Shown piece by piece: positions 1-7,267 of a stretch of DNA of 53,538 bases (positions within the stretch are counted from its first letter, which is position 1; every line of letters begins with the position of its first letter). A program made the translations under genes and the position numbers. Origin of the DNA: Nostoc indistinguendum CM1-VF10 (GTDB lineage: Bacteria; Cyanobacteriota; Cyanobacteriia; Cyanobacteriales; Nostocaceae); the NCBI GenBank assembly GCA_019359215.1, contig JAHHHS010000046.1, positions 1 through 53,538 of the forward strand, in the 5' to 3' direction. The notes under the pieces are model-generated. The model was not told the origin of the DNA, did no database searches, and saw nothing but the letters and a program-made list of their open reading frames with translations.

Positions 1-136
1 TACTGTAGCCATTGGCAATACCCACAATGGCTTTATTGAAATCTTCATCTTTAAAACCAACTGCACGCAGCATCGCTCGATTTGGCGATCGCTGCACTCC
101 TTGCGTCACTACTTGGCTTCTCAAATTCTCCGACAT
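1..136 (-). CDS. ilvD: Dihydroxy-acid dehydratase, N-terminal part (runs off the window)
   Basis: Only the first 45 codons are present, read leftwards from an ATG at 136-134 to the window edge. The peptide begins [20 protein letters not shown] and continues [19 protein letters not shown], which matches the opening of cyanobacterial IlvD, whose N-terminus contains the R(S/A)[11 protein letters not shown] stretch. IlvD is the Fe-S dehydratase that makes the 2-oxo acids in valine, leucine and isoleucine synthesis. The catalytic part lies outside the window. The gene is divergent from the LysR gene at 242, with 105 bp between the two starts, so that gap must hold both promoters. Family identity is fairly certain; function rests on the family. 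Confidence 0.85.
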
Positions 137-241
137 CGTTACATCATCCTATGGTTTCCATGTATGAGTATCATAGATAGCAACTTTTGAAATGTCCAAT
201 ATATATTTATGAATAATTGAGACTTATAAAATATCAAAACT

Positions 242-1126
242 ATGGAACTGCGACACCTGCGCTACTTCATTGCTGTAGCTGAGGAACTGCACTTTAGTAA
301 AGCCGCAGAACGACTTCACATTGCTCAACCTCCCTTAAGCCAGCAAATTCAGCAGCTAGAAGCAGAACTAGGGGTAGAACTTTTTCAACGTAAAACCAAA
401 CGACAGGTGCAACTAACGGAAGCTGGACAAGTATTTTTGCAAGAAGCTTATCAATTGTTCGCTCAACTGTCCAAGGCAATTGATCTGACTCAACGGACAG
501 GTAGGGGTGAGAAAGGAAAACTACGAGTAGGTTTCACCAGCTTGGTAACTTACGATTTGCTGCCTGTGATTTTGCGGCGGTTTCGAGAACAGTTTCTAGA
601 GGTGGAGTTAGTGTTGCAGGAATTAACGACAACTCAGCAAGAACAAGCGCTATTCAATCGCCGCATCCATGTAGGTTTTGCCCATCCACCTTTAGAAGAC
701 AATACTCTCAATCAAGAATGCATTCAACAAGAGGGACTAGTTGTAACTTTGCTAGAAACTCATTTATTAGCTAGACAAAAAAATATTTCAGTGCGATCGC
801 TCTTGAACGAAAATTTTATTATGTTCCCCCGCCATTTGGGTCCAGGACTTTACGATCAAATCCTGAGTCTTTGCCAGCAAGGAAGTTTCAGCCCAAAAGT
901 GACTCAAGAAGCAATCCAAATGCAGACAATTATCGGGCTAGTGTCTGCGGGAATGGGGATTGCGATCGTACCCTCTTCTTTGCAAAATCTTCAAAGGGCT
1001 GGTGTAGTTTATCGCGCTTTAGAAGAAAAAACACCATTAGTAGAAACGGCTGTAGTGTGGCGACAAGAGGATATAACACCTGTTTTAGGGGAGTTTCTAC
1101 AAATTGTGAGAAGTGTCTGTGGTTAA
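242..1126 (+). CDS. LysR-family transcriptional regulator
   Basis: A 294-residue LysR-type regulator of normal family length. Residues 1-60 form the winged helix-turn-helix, opening MELRHLRYFIAVAEELHFSK, with the usual AAERLHIAQPPLSQQIQQLE recognition helix. Residues about 90-290 form the periplasmic-binding-like co-inducer domain, with the family's GMGIAIVP signature near residue 238. The N-terminal pattern MELRHLRYF resembles the CatR/BenM subgroup. It is divergent from ilvD, and LysR regulators often control a divergent neighbour, so control of ilvD is a fair inference but no operator is proven. No strong Shine-Dalgarno sequence precedes the ATG. Confidence 0.9.
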   Translation: MELRHLRYFIAVAEELHFSKAAERLHIAQPPLSQQIQQLEAELGVELFQRKTKRQVQLTEAGQVFLQEAYQLFAQLSKAIDLTQRTGRGEKGKLRVGFTSLVTYDLLPVILRRFREQFLEVELVLQELTTTQQEQALFNRRIHVGFAHPPLEDNTLNQECIQQEGLVVTLLETHLLARQKNISVRSLLNENFIMFPRHLGPGLYDQILSLCQQGSFSPKVTQEAIQMQTIIGLVSAGMGIAIVPSSLQNLQRAGVVYRALEEKTPLVETAVVWRQEDITPVLGEFLQIVRSVCG

Positions 1127-1317
1127 TTAATCAGTTAAAAAGGCGATCGCTTCTTTTAACAAGAGTTAGCAGAGTGGGAACCAGCACACAAGCCTGTGCT
1201 GTTCAAAAAAAAGATGGAACGCCATCTAATGAAACCAGGACTGCTTGAACCTCATTGCTATTCCCTCCTTTTTGGTGCCCAAGGAACTCATGCAGTAGCG
1301 CTAATTAGGAATTTTCA

Positions 1318-1375
1318 GCTTTATCTGGAGATGAAGCATAAGAGTATGCTAAAGAATTAGCTTTTGGCTAAATAA
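1318..1375 (+). pseudogene. Possible short coding remnant
   Basis: One frame reads SALSGDEA, then a stop, then EYAKELAFG and a second stop. The composition is protein-like on both sides of the first stop, which suggests the decayed tail of an old gene. I do not recognise the family, and it may be chance. The rest of 1127-1568 holds one HIP1 site, the hairpin at 1397-1433 and no other gene. Confidence 0.2.
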
Positions 1376-1396
1376 AAAATAGAAATTTAAGATTTA

Positions 1397-1433
1397 AAAA
1401 AACGGTAGAGTAATTAGCAATCTATCGTTTTTT
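1397..1433 (+). terminator. Rho-independent terminator, possibly bidirectional
   Basis: The stem AACGGTAGA (1401-1409) pairs with TCTATCGTT (1421-1429, one G-T pair) around an 11-nt loop. It is followed by a T run and preceded by an A run, so it could stop transcripts in both directions. It lies 270 bp downstream of the LysR gene. Confidence 0.55.
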
Positions 1434-1568
1434 ATGTAGGTTGAATGCTTTACTCAAAAGTCAAGTGATATTTTTCATTGCTTTCATGTCAAGGTTAATT
1501 TTGAGTTTAGACTTTATAAGTTGCAAATTTAATGTACAGTTTTTCGTAAGTGATATTAAGGAAAAAAC

Positions 1569-2195
1569 GTGGAACTTCAGAAGTTATTGTATATTTTTGT
1601 TTTAATAAAGATTGCTACATTCGCTCTAAGTGTACCTGTGTTTGCTCAAATCACACAGATTCCCTCCAATTCTTCCCAGTCGAGTTGTCGTGCAACTAAA
1701 GTAGCGACTCCAATTTTCAAAGAACCTTCAACATCATCTAATGCTATCAGAATATTGCCGATACAAACAAAGATTTCTTTAGCATATATACCAACTAGTG
1801 GAGATAGATTTGTCAGAATTAAATCTCCGAATTCCGGGTTTATTCAAACTGCTGTGCTGAAATATTGTCAGACGAATAACAACACTCAAAACCTGCGGAG
1901 TAAACCCACTATTGGCAGTGAATGCCGACAACTTGTGCAAACTGAAACTATACGTCGCCAACCGAGTACAAAAGGAGATTTTATTACGACACTTTATCCA
2001 AACACAATCGTGTTTGTGAACTTGGTTACAGGTAATAGAGGTAATGTAGTTAAGTCATACAAATCTGAAAATTACATTTGGGTAGAAATCGATCTTTCTA
2101 GAAGTTTCCCTGGAGAGTTATCTGGTAATGGCTGGATAGCCAATACTGACTTAGTAAATACACCTCGATTAAGCAGTCTGGCTTATTGTAGTTAG
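1569..2195 (+). CDS. Secreted protein with two SH3b-like repeats, uncharacterised
   Basis: A 208-residue protein starting at GTG 1569, with AAGGA about 6 bases upstream. Residues 1-27 form a signal peptide with a hydrophobic core and a VFAQ cleavage region, so export is expected. The mature part falls into two similar modules, about residues 39-97 (CRATKVATPIFKEPS to VLKYC) and 118-207 (ECRQLVQTETIRRQPS to LAYC). Each begins and ends with a cysteine and has the spacing of bacterial SH3 (SH3b) domains, where a variable loop is followed by a GxW/VxI strand. Two within-module disulfides are plausible. Bacterial SH3 domains usually bind cell wall or mediate protein contacts. The specific role is unknown and the gene stands alone. 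Confidence 0.65.
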   Translation: MELQKLLYIFVLIKIATFALSVPVFAQITQIPSNSSQSSCRATKVATPIFKEPSTSSNAIRILPIQTKISLAYIPTSGDRFVRIKSPNSGFIQTAVLKYCQTNNNTQNLRSKPTIGSECRQLVQTETIRRQPSTKGDFITTLYPNTIVFVNLVTGNRGNVVKSYKSENYIWVEIDLSRSFPGELSGNGWIANTDLVNTPRLSSLAYCS

Positions 2196-2222
2196 TAATT
2201 TATTTCGCTCGATATCTCCATT

Positions 2223-2260
2223 TAGTACAGCATGGCGTAAATAAACAGACCATTGAAAAT
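2223..2260. repeat. Dispersed intergenic repeat, copy A
   Basis: A 38-bp sequence, TAGTAC-NNN-ATGGCGTAAATA-N5-ACCATTGAAAAT, recurs at 22873-22910 with 31 of 38 positions identical. Both copies lie just outside a gene end. Confidence 0.6.
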
Positions 2261-2356
2261 TTGCAAGGGATACGGAATAGTCTTGGTAATTTATGTGTAA
2301 TAAAGTACGACGTACTGTAGTGTAAGAAGGTAGCCTATTTTTGGATCTTAAAAAGC

Positions 2357-2986
2357 ATGGGTGGCAAATTAATTGTATTTGAAGGGGTGGAAGGCTGTGG
2401 CAAAACCAGCCAAATGCAGCTTTGTTGTGAGTGGTTGGAAAGTCTGGGTGTTTCTGTGCTAGTAACTCGTGAACCAGGGGGAACAGAGTTAGGCTTACAT
2501 CTTCGCCGCTTGTTACTAGAGAAGGCAGAGGATAAACCAGTTGCACAAGTGACAGAACTTTTATTGTATGCTGCTGACCGATCGCAACACGTTGAACAAG
2601 AACTTAAACCAAATCTCGCAGCAGGGAAATATATTTTATGCGATCGCTACACTGACTCTACCATTGCCTACCAAGGATATGGTCGGGGTTTGAACATGAG
2701 TTTAATCAATCAGCTTAATTATATTGCCACTGGTGGTTTAGAGAGTGACTTAACTATTTGGCTAGATGTCGATGTCGAAGTAGGGCTAGCCCGCAAACGG
2801 GGAGATGGAGTAGGATTAGACCGCATTGAACAAGAAACAATCGCTTTTCATCGGCGCGTTCAGCAAGGATACGCAGAGTTAGCAGCATCTTATCCCTCAA
2901 GAATTGTGCGGGTAGATGGTACCTTGAGTAAAGAAGCTGTGCAACAAGTAATTCAAGGAATTTTACGCGTCCACCAAAACAATTAA
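2357..2986 (+). CDS. tmk: Thymidylate kinase
   Basis: A 209-residue dTMP kinase that phosphorylates dTMP to dTDP in dTTP synthesis. The P-loop GVEGCGKT is at residues 10-17, the TREPGGT substrate motif at 37-43 and the CDRY motif (DR[YF] of the family) at 95-98, followed by TDSTIAYQGYGRG. The lid region around 145-160 has ARKRGDGVGLDRIE. The length is normal for bacterial Tmk. Many cyanobacteria have holB next to tmk; here no holB follows, and the gene stands alone. The stop codon runs straight into a heptamer array (2985-3019). Confidence 0.97.
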   Translation: MGGKLIVFEGVEGCGKTSQMQLCCEWLESLGVSVLVTREPGGTELGLHLRRLLLEKAEDKPVAQVTELLLYAADRSQHVEQELKPNLAAGKYILCDRYTDSTIAYQGYGRGLNMSLINQLNYIATGGLESDLTIWLDVDVEVGLARKRGDGVGLDRIEQETIAFHRRVQQGYAELAASYPSRIVRVDGTLSKEAVQQVIQGILRVHQNN

Positions 2987-3019
2987 AAATAGAAAATTCA
3001 AAATTAAAAATGGAAAATT
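2985..3019. repeat. Heptanucleotide array, five units
   Basis: Five consecutive 7-mers: AAAAATA, GAAAATT, CAAAATT, AAAAATG, GAAAATT. The array starts on the last bases of tmk. Confidence 0.6.
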
Positions 3020-3218
3020 ACTTAGGAAGTTTAAGTTAATTCCGTATCTGGAAGTGCATTAACTAGTATAATATCTCCATCAAATGTAACCAAAGCTTTT
3101 TACTTTCTATATATTGATTATATCTGAAGCGATCGCTAGAAATAAGTTGTCAATATTCCAAATTTCAAGCTATTTTATTAAAACCTCATATTCATCAATA
3201 AAAAGGTGAAAAAGCAAA

Positions 3219-3256
3219 AGCGATCGCTCCTTTAAACTAAAGTGCGATCGCTAATT
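3219..3256 (+). terminator. Hairpin built from two HIP1 octamers, candidate terminator
   Basis: AGCGATCGC (3219-3227) pairs with GCGATCGCT (3244-3252) around a 16-nt loop, followed by AATTTTT. It sits between the convergent tmk and DUF3386 genes. Confidence 0.45.
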
Positions 3257-3276
3257 TTTAGCTTACTAAATACAGC

Positions 3277-3933
3277 TTAAGCAGTAACAGGTTCTAACAA
3301 TTTAATATCAGAGAAGATAAATTCCTGAATAGATACTTGTCCTGCTATCTCAGTGCGAATCTCCCGACGATTTAGGATGAAATAGTCACCTACTTTTTCA
3401 TACTCATCAACAAATTCGCTTCTACCACCCTTTTGTTCTCCAGTCTTGGGATCATGGTAAACAGAGTCATAGGTATGGGACAAATAGCCTTCCCCGGTGT
3501 CGTGACTGCTGAAGGTGTCAATTGTCACGTATGTACCGTGGATTAAACGGTGAACATGACATACTTCATTATTGCGGACTTTGTATTTATCGCCTTCAGC
3601 CTTACCACCCATTAAAAGCTCAACCGCACCAGTTTCGTCGGTTTTACCATAGGTAAAGGTATTGGCGCTGTGGGTGTCTTCAAAGCTGCGGCGGACGCGG
3701 TGGATTGCTATCTCCCAGGCTTGACCATGAATTGCTTTCTGGGCTGGCTCGTCATCTACATCCAAAACTTCGGCTTTCAGATTGGCAGTGATTATAACTT
3801 TACCTGTAAACACTTTGTCATCTTGCTTAAAGGTAATATTTGCGGTATAGCCAGGGAAATTTTTGTCCCAAGTGTAGCGGTTCTCATAAGCAGCCCGGAA
3901 AAGTTCCTGAGCAGAGAGTTGTGTAACTGTCAT
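3277..3933 (-). CDS. DUF3386 family protein
   Basis: A 218-residue soluble protein of the cyanobacterial DUF3386 family. The N-terminus MTVTQLSAQELFRAAYENRY and the core FPGYTANITF, with VFTGKVIITANLKAEV, are typical. Late motifs include SSHDTGEGYLSHTYDSVYHD and RSEFVDEYEKVGDYFILNRR. There is no signal peptide or membrane segment. The function is unknown; the beta-rich pattern resembles small lipocalin- or LolA-like barrels, but that is only an impression. The ATG at 3933 is preceded by AGGAGAAGC, a good ribosome site. The gene is convergent with tmk and divergent from the LuxR-type regulator at 4007. Confidence 0.8.
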   Translation of the reverse strand: MTVTQLSAQELFRAAYENRYTWDKNFPGYTANITFKQDDKVFTGKVIITANLKAEVLDVDDEPAQKAIHGQAWEIAIHRVRRSFEDTHSANTFTYGKTDETGAVELLMGGKAEGDKYKVRNNEVCHVHRLIHGTYVTIDTFSSHDTGEGYLSHTYDSVYHDPKTGEQKGGRSEFVDEYEKVGDYFILNRREIRTEIAGQVSIQEFIFSDIKLLEPVTA

Positions 3934-4006
3934 GTGCTTCTCCTAGTCGCTACTGTAATTAGCGTTTTAGTTATCTTGGTATTAGCATAGAAGTAATTGT
4001 TGAGGC

Positions 4007-4705
4007 TTGGATAGTCCCCAACTGGGTACACTTATGGTTAATTCTCTCCACGCTGTATTTCATGCGATCGCCAATGTCCAAAATGAGCAAGAATTAAGGC
4101 TAGCTCTCACGGATAAAATTGGTGAGCATTTTGGCGTGCAAAATTGGGGCATTTATCTCCTAGATGAGCAACCAACGGCCCAAATCGATGTTCAGGCCAT
4201 TCCAGCAGTATGCTTAGAAAGCAATCCAGTCGGGCGTTACGTGGTTGAGCGTCACGCTCCCGCCCATGAACAGTTATTATTATCACCAAAAGACTGGAAG
4301 CATTTTTGCTCACGTTCTGATCACGAACACGTAATGACTGGGCCAATTGTTTGCGATGGTCGTCTTGTCGGAACGCTTAACTTGGCTCGTGACAAGGGAA
4401 ATCCTGCTTTTAATGGCAATGATTTAGCTGATTTGAGTGCCTTATGCATTCATTTATCAGCAAAAATGGCAACTCTACGGACAAAACCAAAAATATCCCA
4501 TTCCCTTTTAGTAAGTCCTCTAACAGCGCGTGAGTTAGAAATTGCCGACTTAGTGGCGCAGGGGTTAACAAATGCGGAAATTGGGGAAAAACTTTGGATT
4601 ACGCAAAATTCCGTCAAACAAGCTTTGAAGAGGATGTTTCGTAAGTTGAAGGTTTCGGCGCGTGCAGAAATGGTGGCAAAGTTACAAGATATACAAGTTT
4701 CATGA
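4007..4705 (+). CDS. GAF-like LuxR-family transcriptional regulator
   Basis: A 232-residue regulator. Residues about 25-150 look like a GAF-type sensor (FGVQNWGIYLLD early; GPIVCDGRLVGTLNLARDKG near 122-141). Residues about 168-228 are a LuxR/FixJ (GerE) helix-turn-helix with LTARELEIADLVAQGLTNAE and VKQALKRMFRKLKVSARAEM. There is no receiver domain, so it is not a classic response regulator; the ligand is unknown. The listed start is TTG 4007, six bases after an in-frame stop; ATG 4034 is an alternative with no better ribosome site. It is divergent from DUF3386 with only 73 bp between starts, so shared control is possible. Confidence 0.8.
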   Translation: MDSPQLGTLMVNSLHAVFHAIANVQNEQELRLALTDKIGEHFGVQNWGIYLLDEQPTAQIDVQAIPAVCLESNPVGRYVVERHAPAHEQLLLSPKDWKHFCSRSDHEHVMTGPIVCDGRLVGTLNLARDKGNPAFNGNDLADLSALCIHLSAKMATLRTKPKISHSLLVSPLTARELEIADLVAQGLTNAEIGEKLWITQNSVKQALKRMFRKLKVSARAEMVAKLQDIQVS

Positions 4706-4970
4706 ACCCCTTAATTTATCTCCAGTCGCAGAGAGAAAAAAGAGATTTGAATTAAGTACACAAGCTAAGTCTCAAAGCCAGCTATAAAGCCTGTTTTACT
4801 TCTGTTAGCGCGAGCATAGAGGTGTGAGAGAAAAAGCTATCAGGTACTTTTCTCAAGCACGTTTTCGCAATGATTTATATTCAAACTCAGCAACGCCTAG
4901 TTGTTTTTTAAAGTAAGCACGGTAGAGTTCGCAACGCGGTAGGATGCGATCGCCTTTATAAGTGATCAAC

Positions 4971-5000
4971 CAAGAAATTCCTTAACCGAACAGTATTGGG
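4971..5000. repeat. Dispersed repeat, copy at 5 kb
   Basis: This 30-bp sequence (starting CAAGAAATTCCTTAACCGAA) recurs at 52988-53017 with one mismatch. Confidence 0.7.
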
Positions 5001-5066
5001 CAATGCTTACGACGGGTTATTTGGCATCGCTTCTTAAAAACTAGCATTCTTTGGATGCAACATGCA

Positions 5067-5098
5067 GTAGGGGCGCACAGCTAGCTGTACGCCCCTAC
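5067..5098. repeat. REP-like palindrome
   Basis: The left arm GTAGGGGCGCACAGCT and right arm AGCTGTACGCCCCTAC are 16-bp inverted copies with one mismatch and no spacer. It is GC-rich in an AT-rich gap, which suits a REP or mobile hairpin element. Confidence 0.65.
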
Positions 5099-5267
5099 TA
5101 AAGGACTATATTTTATGCAACTGAGAAAGACTACAATCTATGATCAGCAAGGGTAAGCGCGTTACCCAGTATTAGAATTCGGTGATTATACACCAGCGCC
5201 CTTATTATTATTCTTTTATTGGCGAAAAGTTATTAGTACTTGCTGCCAATAACATATCGTAACGCAT

Positions 5268-5663
5268 TTAGCGTCCAACTTTGTTTGAGACATCTCTGGC
5301 TGCCTCTGCCGCACTGTCGCCTACATCACTAGCAGTTTCTTGAGCGCCCTTTACGTATCCAGATCCAAACTCTTTAAAGGCTTCTCCTGACTGTTGCCCA
5401 ATCTTCTGAAGTCGTTCACCAGGAGAATCTTCGGTTTCACGAGCATCCTTAAACCACTGCCCTATTGTTTTCGGTCTTTCAGCATCATTTTGCTCTACCT
5501 GTTGGCGAACTCTCTCCTTTAAGCCTTTGTCATTCGGCCCATCACTAACATTCGTTGTCAGCACTAGAAAACCAACTACGACAACAGCCAAAAAAGATTT
5601 TACCTGAAGTCCTTTAAGTAGGGAACTTATGTTAGCAATCGTCCTAGAAATCAAATTTATCAT
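5268..5663 (-). CDS. Small membrane-anchored hydrophilic protein, uncharacterised
   Basis: A 131-residue protein. Residues about 22-40 (VKSFLAVVVVGFLVLTTNV) form one membrane segment or uncleaved signal anchor. The rest is charged and rich in E, Q, K, A and D, with an amphipathic C-terminal helix (SGYVKGAQETASDVGDSAAE). This resembles the small stress-related or LEA-like proteins common in cyanobacteria, but I assign no family. The conserved-looking block ERPKTIGQWFKDARETED at about 62-79 may be a signature. The start is the ATG at 5663; the gene stands alone. Confidence 0.6.
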   Translation of the reverse strand: MINLISRTIANISSLLKGLQVKSFLAVVVVGFLVLTTNVSDGPNDKGLKERVRQQVEQNDAERPKTIGQWFKDARETEDSPGERLQKIGQQSGEAFKEFGSGYVKGAQETASDVGDSAAEAARDVSNKVGR

Positions 5664-6013
5664 GCCAATTAGCTTTTTTTTGACTACAAATTAAACATTA
5701 ACTATAGAAAGGTAATTATCCTTCTAGCAAAAGGCATATTTTAGTTATACAAAAGAAATATATTTTAAATCTTTGGGAAGAGGTGATTTGTTTGACGCTA
5801 ATTGGTCATTGCGATCGGAACGCAGTCAAACAAAGCAATCGCAAAGTACAGATGTTGCGATCGCTTCATTTTGCAACTTTTAGAAAAGCTAGCGCGTTAA
5901 GCAAAGCTATGCCGTTAACTTTACGCTTCATTTGCAATTGGCTTGTAACAATTTTGGTAAATTTGCTTGCATTGGGATGCTCCCCTTTTTTCAATCTACT
6001 AAAGAAAATCATT

Positions 6014-6614
6014 ATGTTCAAAAAACTACAACAACTCCAAGCAATTATCGCTTCCAGAAACTCAGAAAATTTGGGTGATATTGCCATTCTTAAATCTGAT
6101 TTATTCGGTGCTAAAGTTTCTGCAACAGTCGCCTCCAAGCTGCAACCAGTAGTGGGATATTATCCCGTAATTGATTTGAAGCTAATTAAGCCAATACCCT
6201 CAAGGCTCCTTTGGGCGAGAATATGCCAATCACATGCAAGCAAATCAACTAAAACCATTAAACATCAGTCCTGAACTAGAAGACATTGCCAAACGTAATC
6301 TATTTGCTCTGCGATATTTAGTCACCCACGATATTTTTCATGTATTGCTTGATTTTGACACCACCTATGCAGGAGAAATTGGTGTACTTGCTTTTGCTGC
6401 TACACAAAACTACAGTAAATCACTCCAAATCGGTTTGTGCTTGGCTAAATTGCTCTATCCCATCTTGGCTCCCCAACAAATAAAAGGAATTTTCGCTAAC
6501 CTAGCAAAAGGGCGAGAATTAGGCAAGAAAGCTGATTTCCTCTTGGGCTACCGTTTTGAAGAGCATTGGGAAGAACCAATTGAGGATGTGAGAAAACGGT
6601 TGGGATTACTATAA
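6014..6614 (+). pseudogene. Coq4-family protein gene broken by a frameshift
   Basis: Two overlapping frames make one Coq4-family protein. The first (ATG 6014) reads MFKKLQQLQAIIASRNSENL through VVGYYPVIDLKLIKPIP, then changes frame near 6190-6205. The second resumes QGSFGREYANHMQANQLKPL and continues to 6614. The shift equals one extra base or two missing ones. The C-terminal part keeps the Coq4 zinc motif HDxxH-x11-E (HDIFHVLLDFDTTYAGE). In mitochondria Coq4 acts in ubiquinone synthesis; cyanobacteria make plastoquinone instead, so the role of these homologues is open. Either this is a recent pseudogene or the base call is wrong. Translation upstream of 6014 is open but not protein-like. Confidence 0.8.
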
Positions 6615-6719
6615 ATTTCCGCAATTTATCCGAAAAAAGCATTTTTATGCTCACTAACAGCTTTTTTAGGTGTCTCGCTTTCTATTGGTAAATCATCCTT
6701 GAGATTGCTTAGACTGACA

Positions 6720-6753
6720 AATGTAGCACTAAATACATTTTTAATGCTACATT
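6720..6753 (+). terminator. Hairpin, candidate terminator
   Basis: AATGTAGCA (6720-6728) pairs perfectly with TGCTACATT (6745-6753) and is followed by CGGTTTTT. It lies about 110 bp after the Coq4-like gene. Confidence 0.5.
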
Positions 6754-6911
6754 CGGTTTTTAATACAGATATAATCTAAAAAAACATATATCTTTGGTTA
6801 GAGCAATTATCTATCTTAAGATATCGATTCTAACGGATAATTCCTAACTAGCTACTAATAACAATCAATAAGCTGTTATGCCTTTAAATTACACAATAAC
6901 TCATCAGGTTT

Positions 6912-6966
6912 GTTGACTGCTGACAGTTAACAGTCAACGGTCAGCAGTCAACAGTCAACAGTCAAC
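6912..6966. repeat. Heptanucleotide array (AGTCAAC)n with an inverted partner
   Basis: Six consecutive 7-mers (6925-6966): AGTTAAC, AGTCAAC, GGTCAGC, then AGTCAAC three times. In another phase the unit is CAACAGT, one of the heptamers described as STRR repeats of heterocystous cyanobacteria. GTTGACTGCTGAC (6912-6924) is the exact reverse complement of 6940-6952, so the array can fold on itself. Confidence 0.75.
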
Positions 6967-7068
6967 ACAGAAAAATGTGCAACTTAGATGGGCGATAGCT
7001 TAGTTACACAACTTTTAGGCTAGAGATATTATTTGTCTGACTTAGTGGATTTATCCCGTAATCCCTAG

Positions 7069-7191
7069 ATACAGCAGTTTGCTTTTTAAGTGAGGTACAA
7101 AATGCAGGACTCAAAATCAGATATAAAGAGTTTCTACCTTCTGCCTCAAAACCCGTAGCTTTGTACTTGATACAAAGGAACACTGCTGTAT
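7069..7191. mobile_element. MITE-like element, 123 bp
   Basis: Perfect 10-bp terminal inverted repeats, ATACAGCAGT at the left and ACTGCTGTAT at the right, bound an AT-rich 123-bp sequence without a gene. Sub-terminal GTACAAA and TTTGTAC extend the symmetry. No clear target duplication is seen. It lies about 75 bp upstream of the metalloprotease start and could alter its expression. Confidence 0.6.
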
Positions 7192-7267
7192 TTGAAGGGC
7201 TTGGAAATGACAAGTTAATCCACATTTTTTCCTCAATATGATAACTGGTTAAGTGGAAAGCCAAAGG

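Larger units (their letters stand above)
4706..5267. other. Non-coding stretch with two repeat elements
   Basis: No convincing gene. It holds the dispersed repeat at 4971-5000, the palindrome at 5067-5098 and one HIP1 site. A further inverted pair, TTATTGGC (5216-5223) with GCCAATAA (5245-5252), could end transcripts from 5268-5663. Confidence 0.5.
6615..7252. other. Repeat-rich non-coding stretch
   Basis: No gene. It contains an AT hairpin (AAAAAAGC/GCTTTTTT, about 6633-6668), the hairpin at 6720-6753, the heptamer array at 6912-6966 and the MITE-like element at 7069-7191. An apparent minus-strand frame at 7004-7264 is mostly the MITE read through and is not called. Confidence 0.6.

Noticed and set aside
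871..1248. Plus-strand frame of 125 codons overlapping the LysR gene
   Set aside because: Shadow of the LysR coding sequence in another frame; no start context and no protein-like pattern.
5783..6013. Upstream extension of the Coq4-like first frame
   Set aside because: The added residues are not protein-like and ATG 6014 gives the usual family N-terminus.
6912..6966. CRISPR-like array
   Set aside because: Units are 7 bp with no spacers; it is a tandem heptamer array. No CRISPR array or cas gene was found in the window.
7004..7264. Minus-strand frame of 86 codons before the metalloprotease
   Set aside because: It is mostly the MITE-like element read through, and it overlaps the expected promoter of the protease gene.
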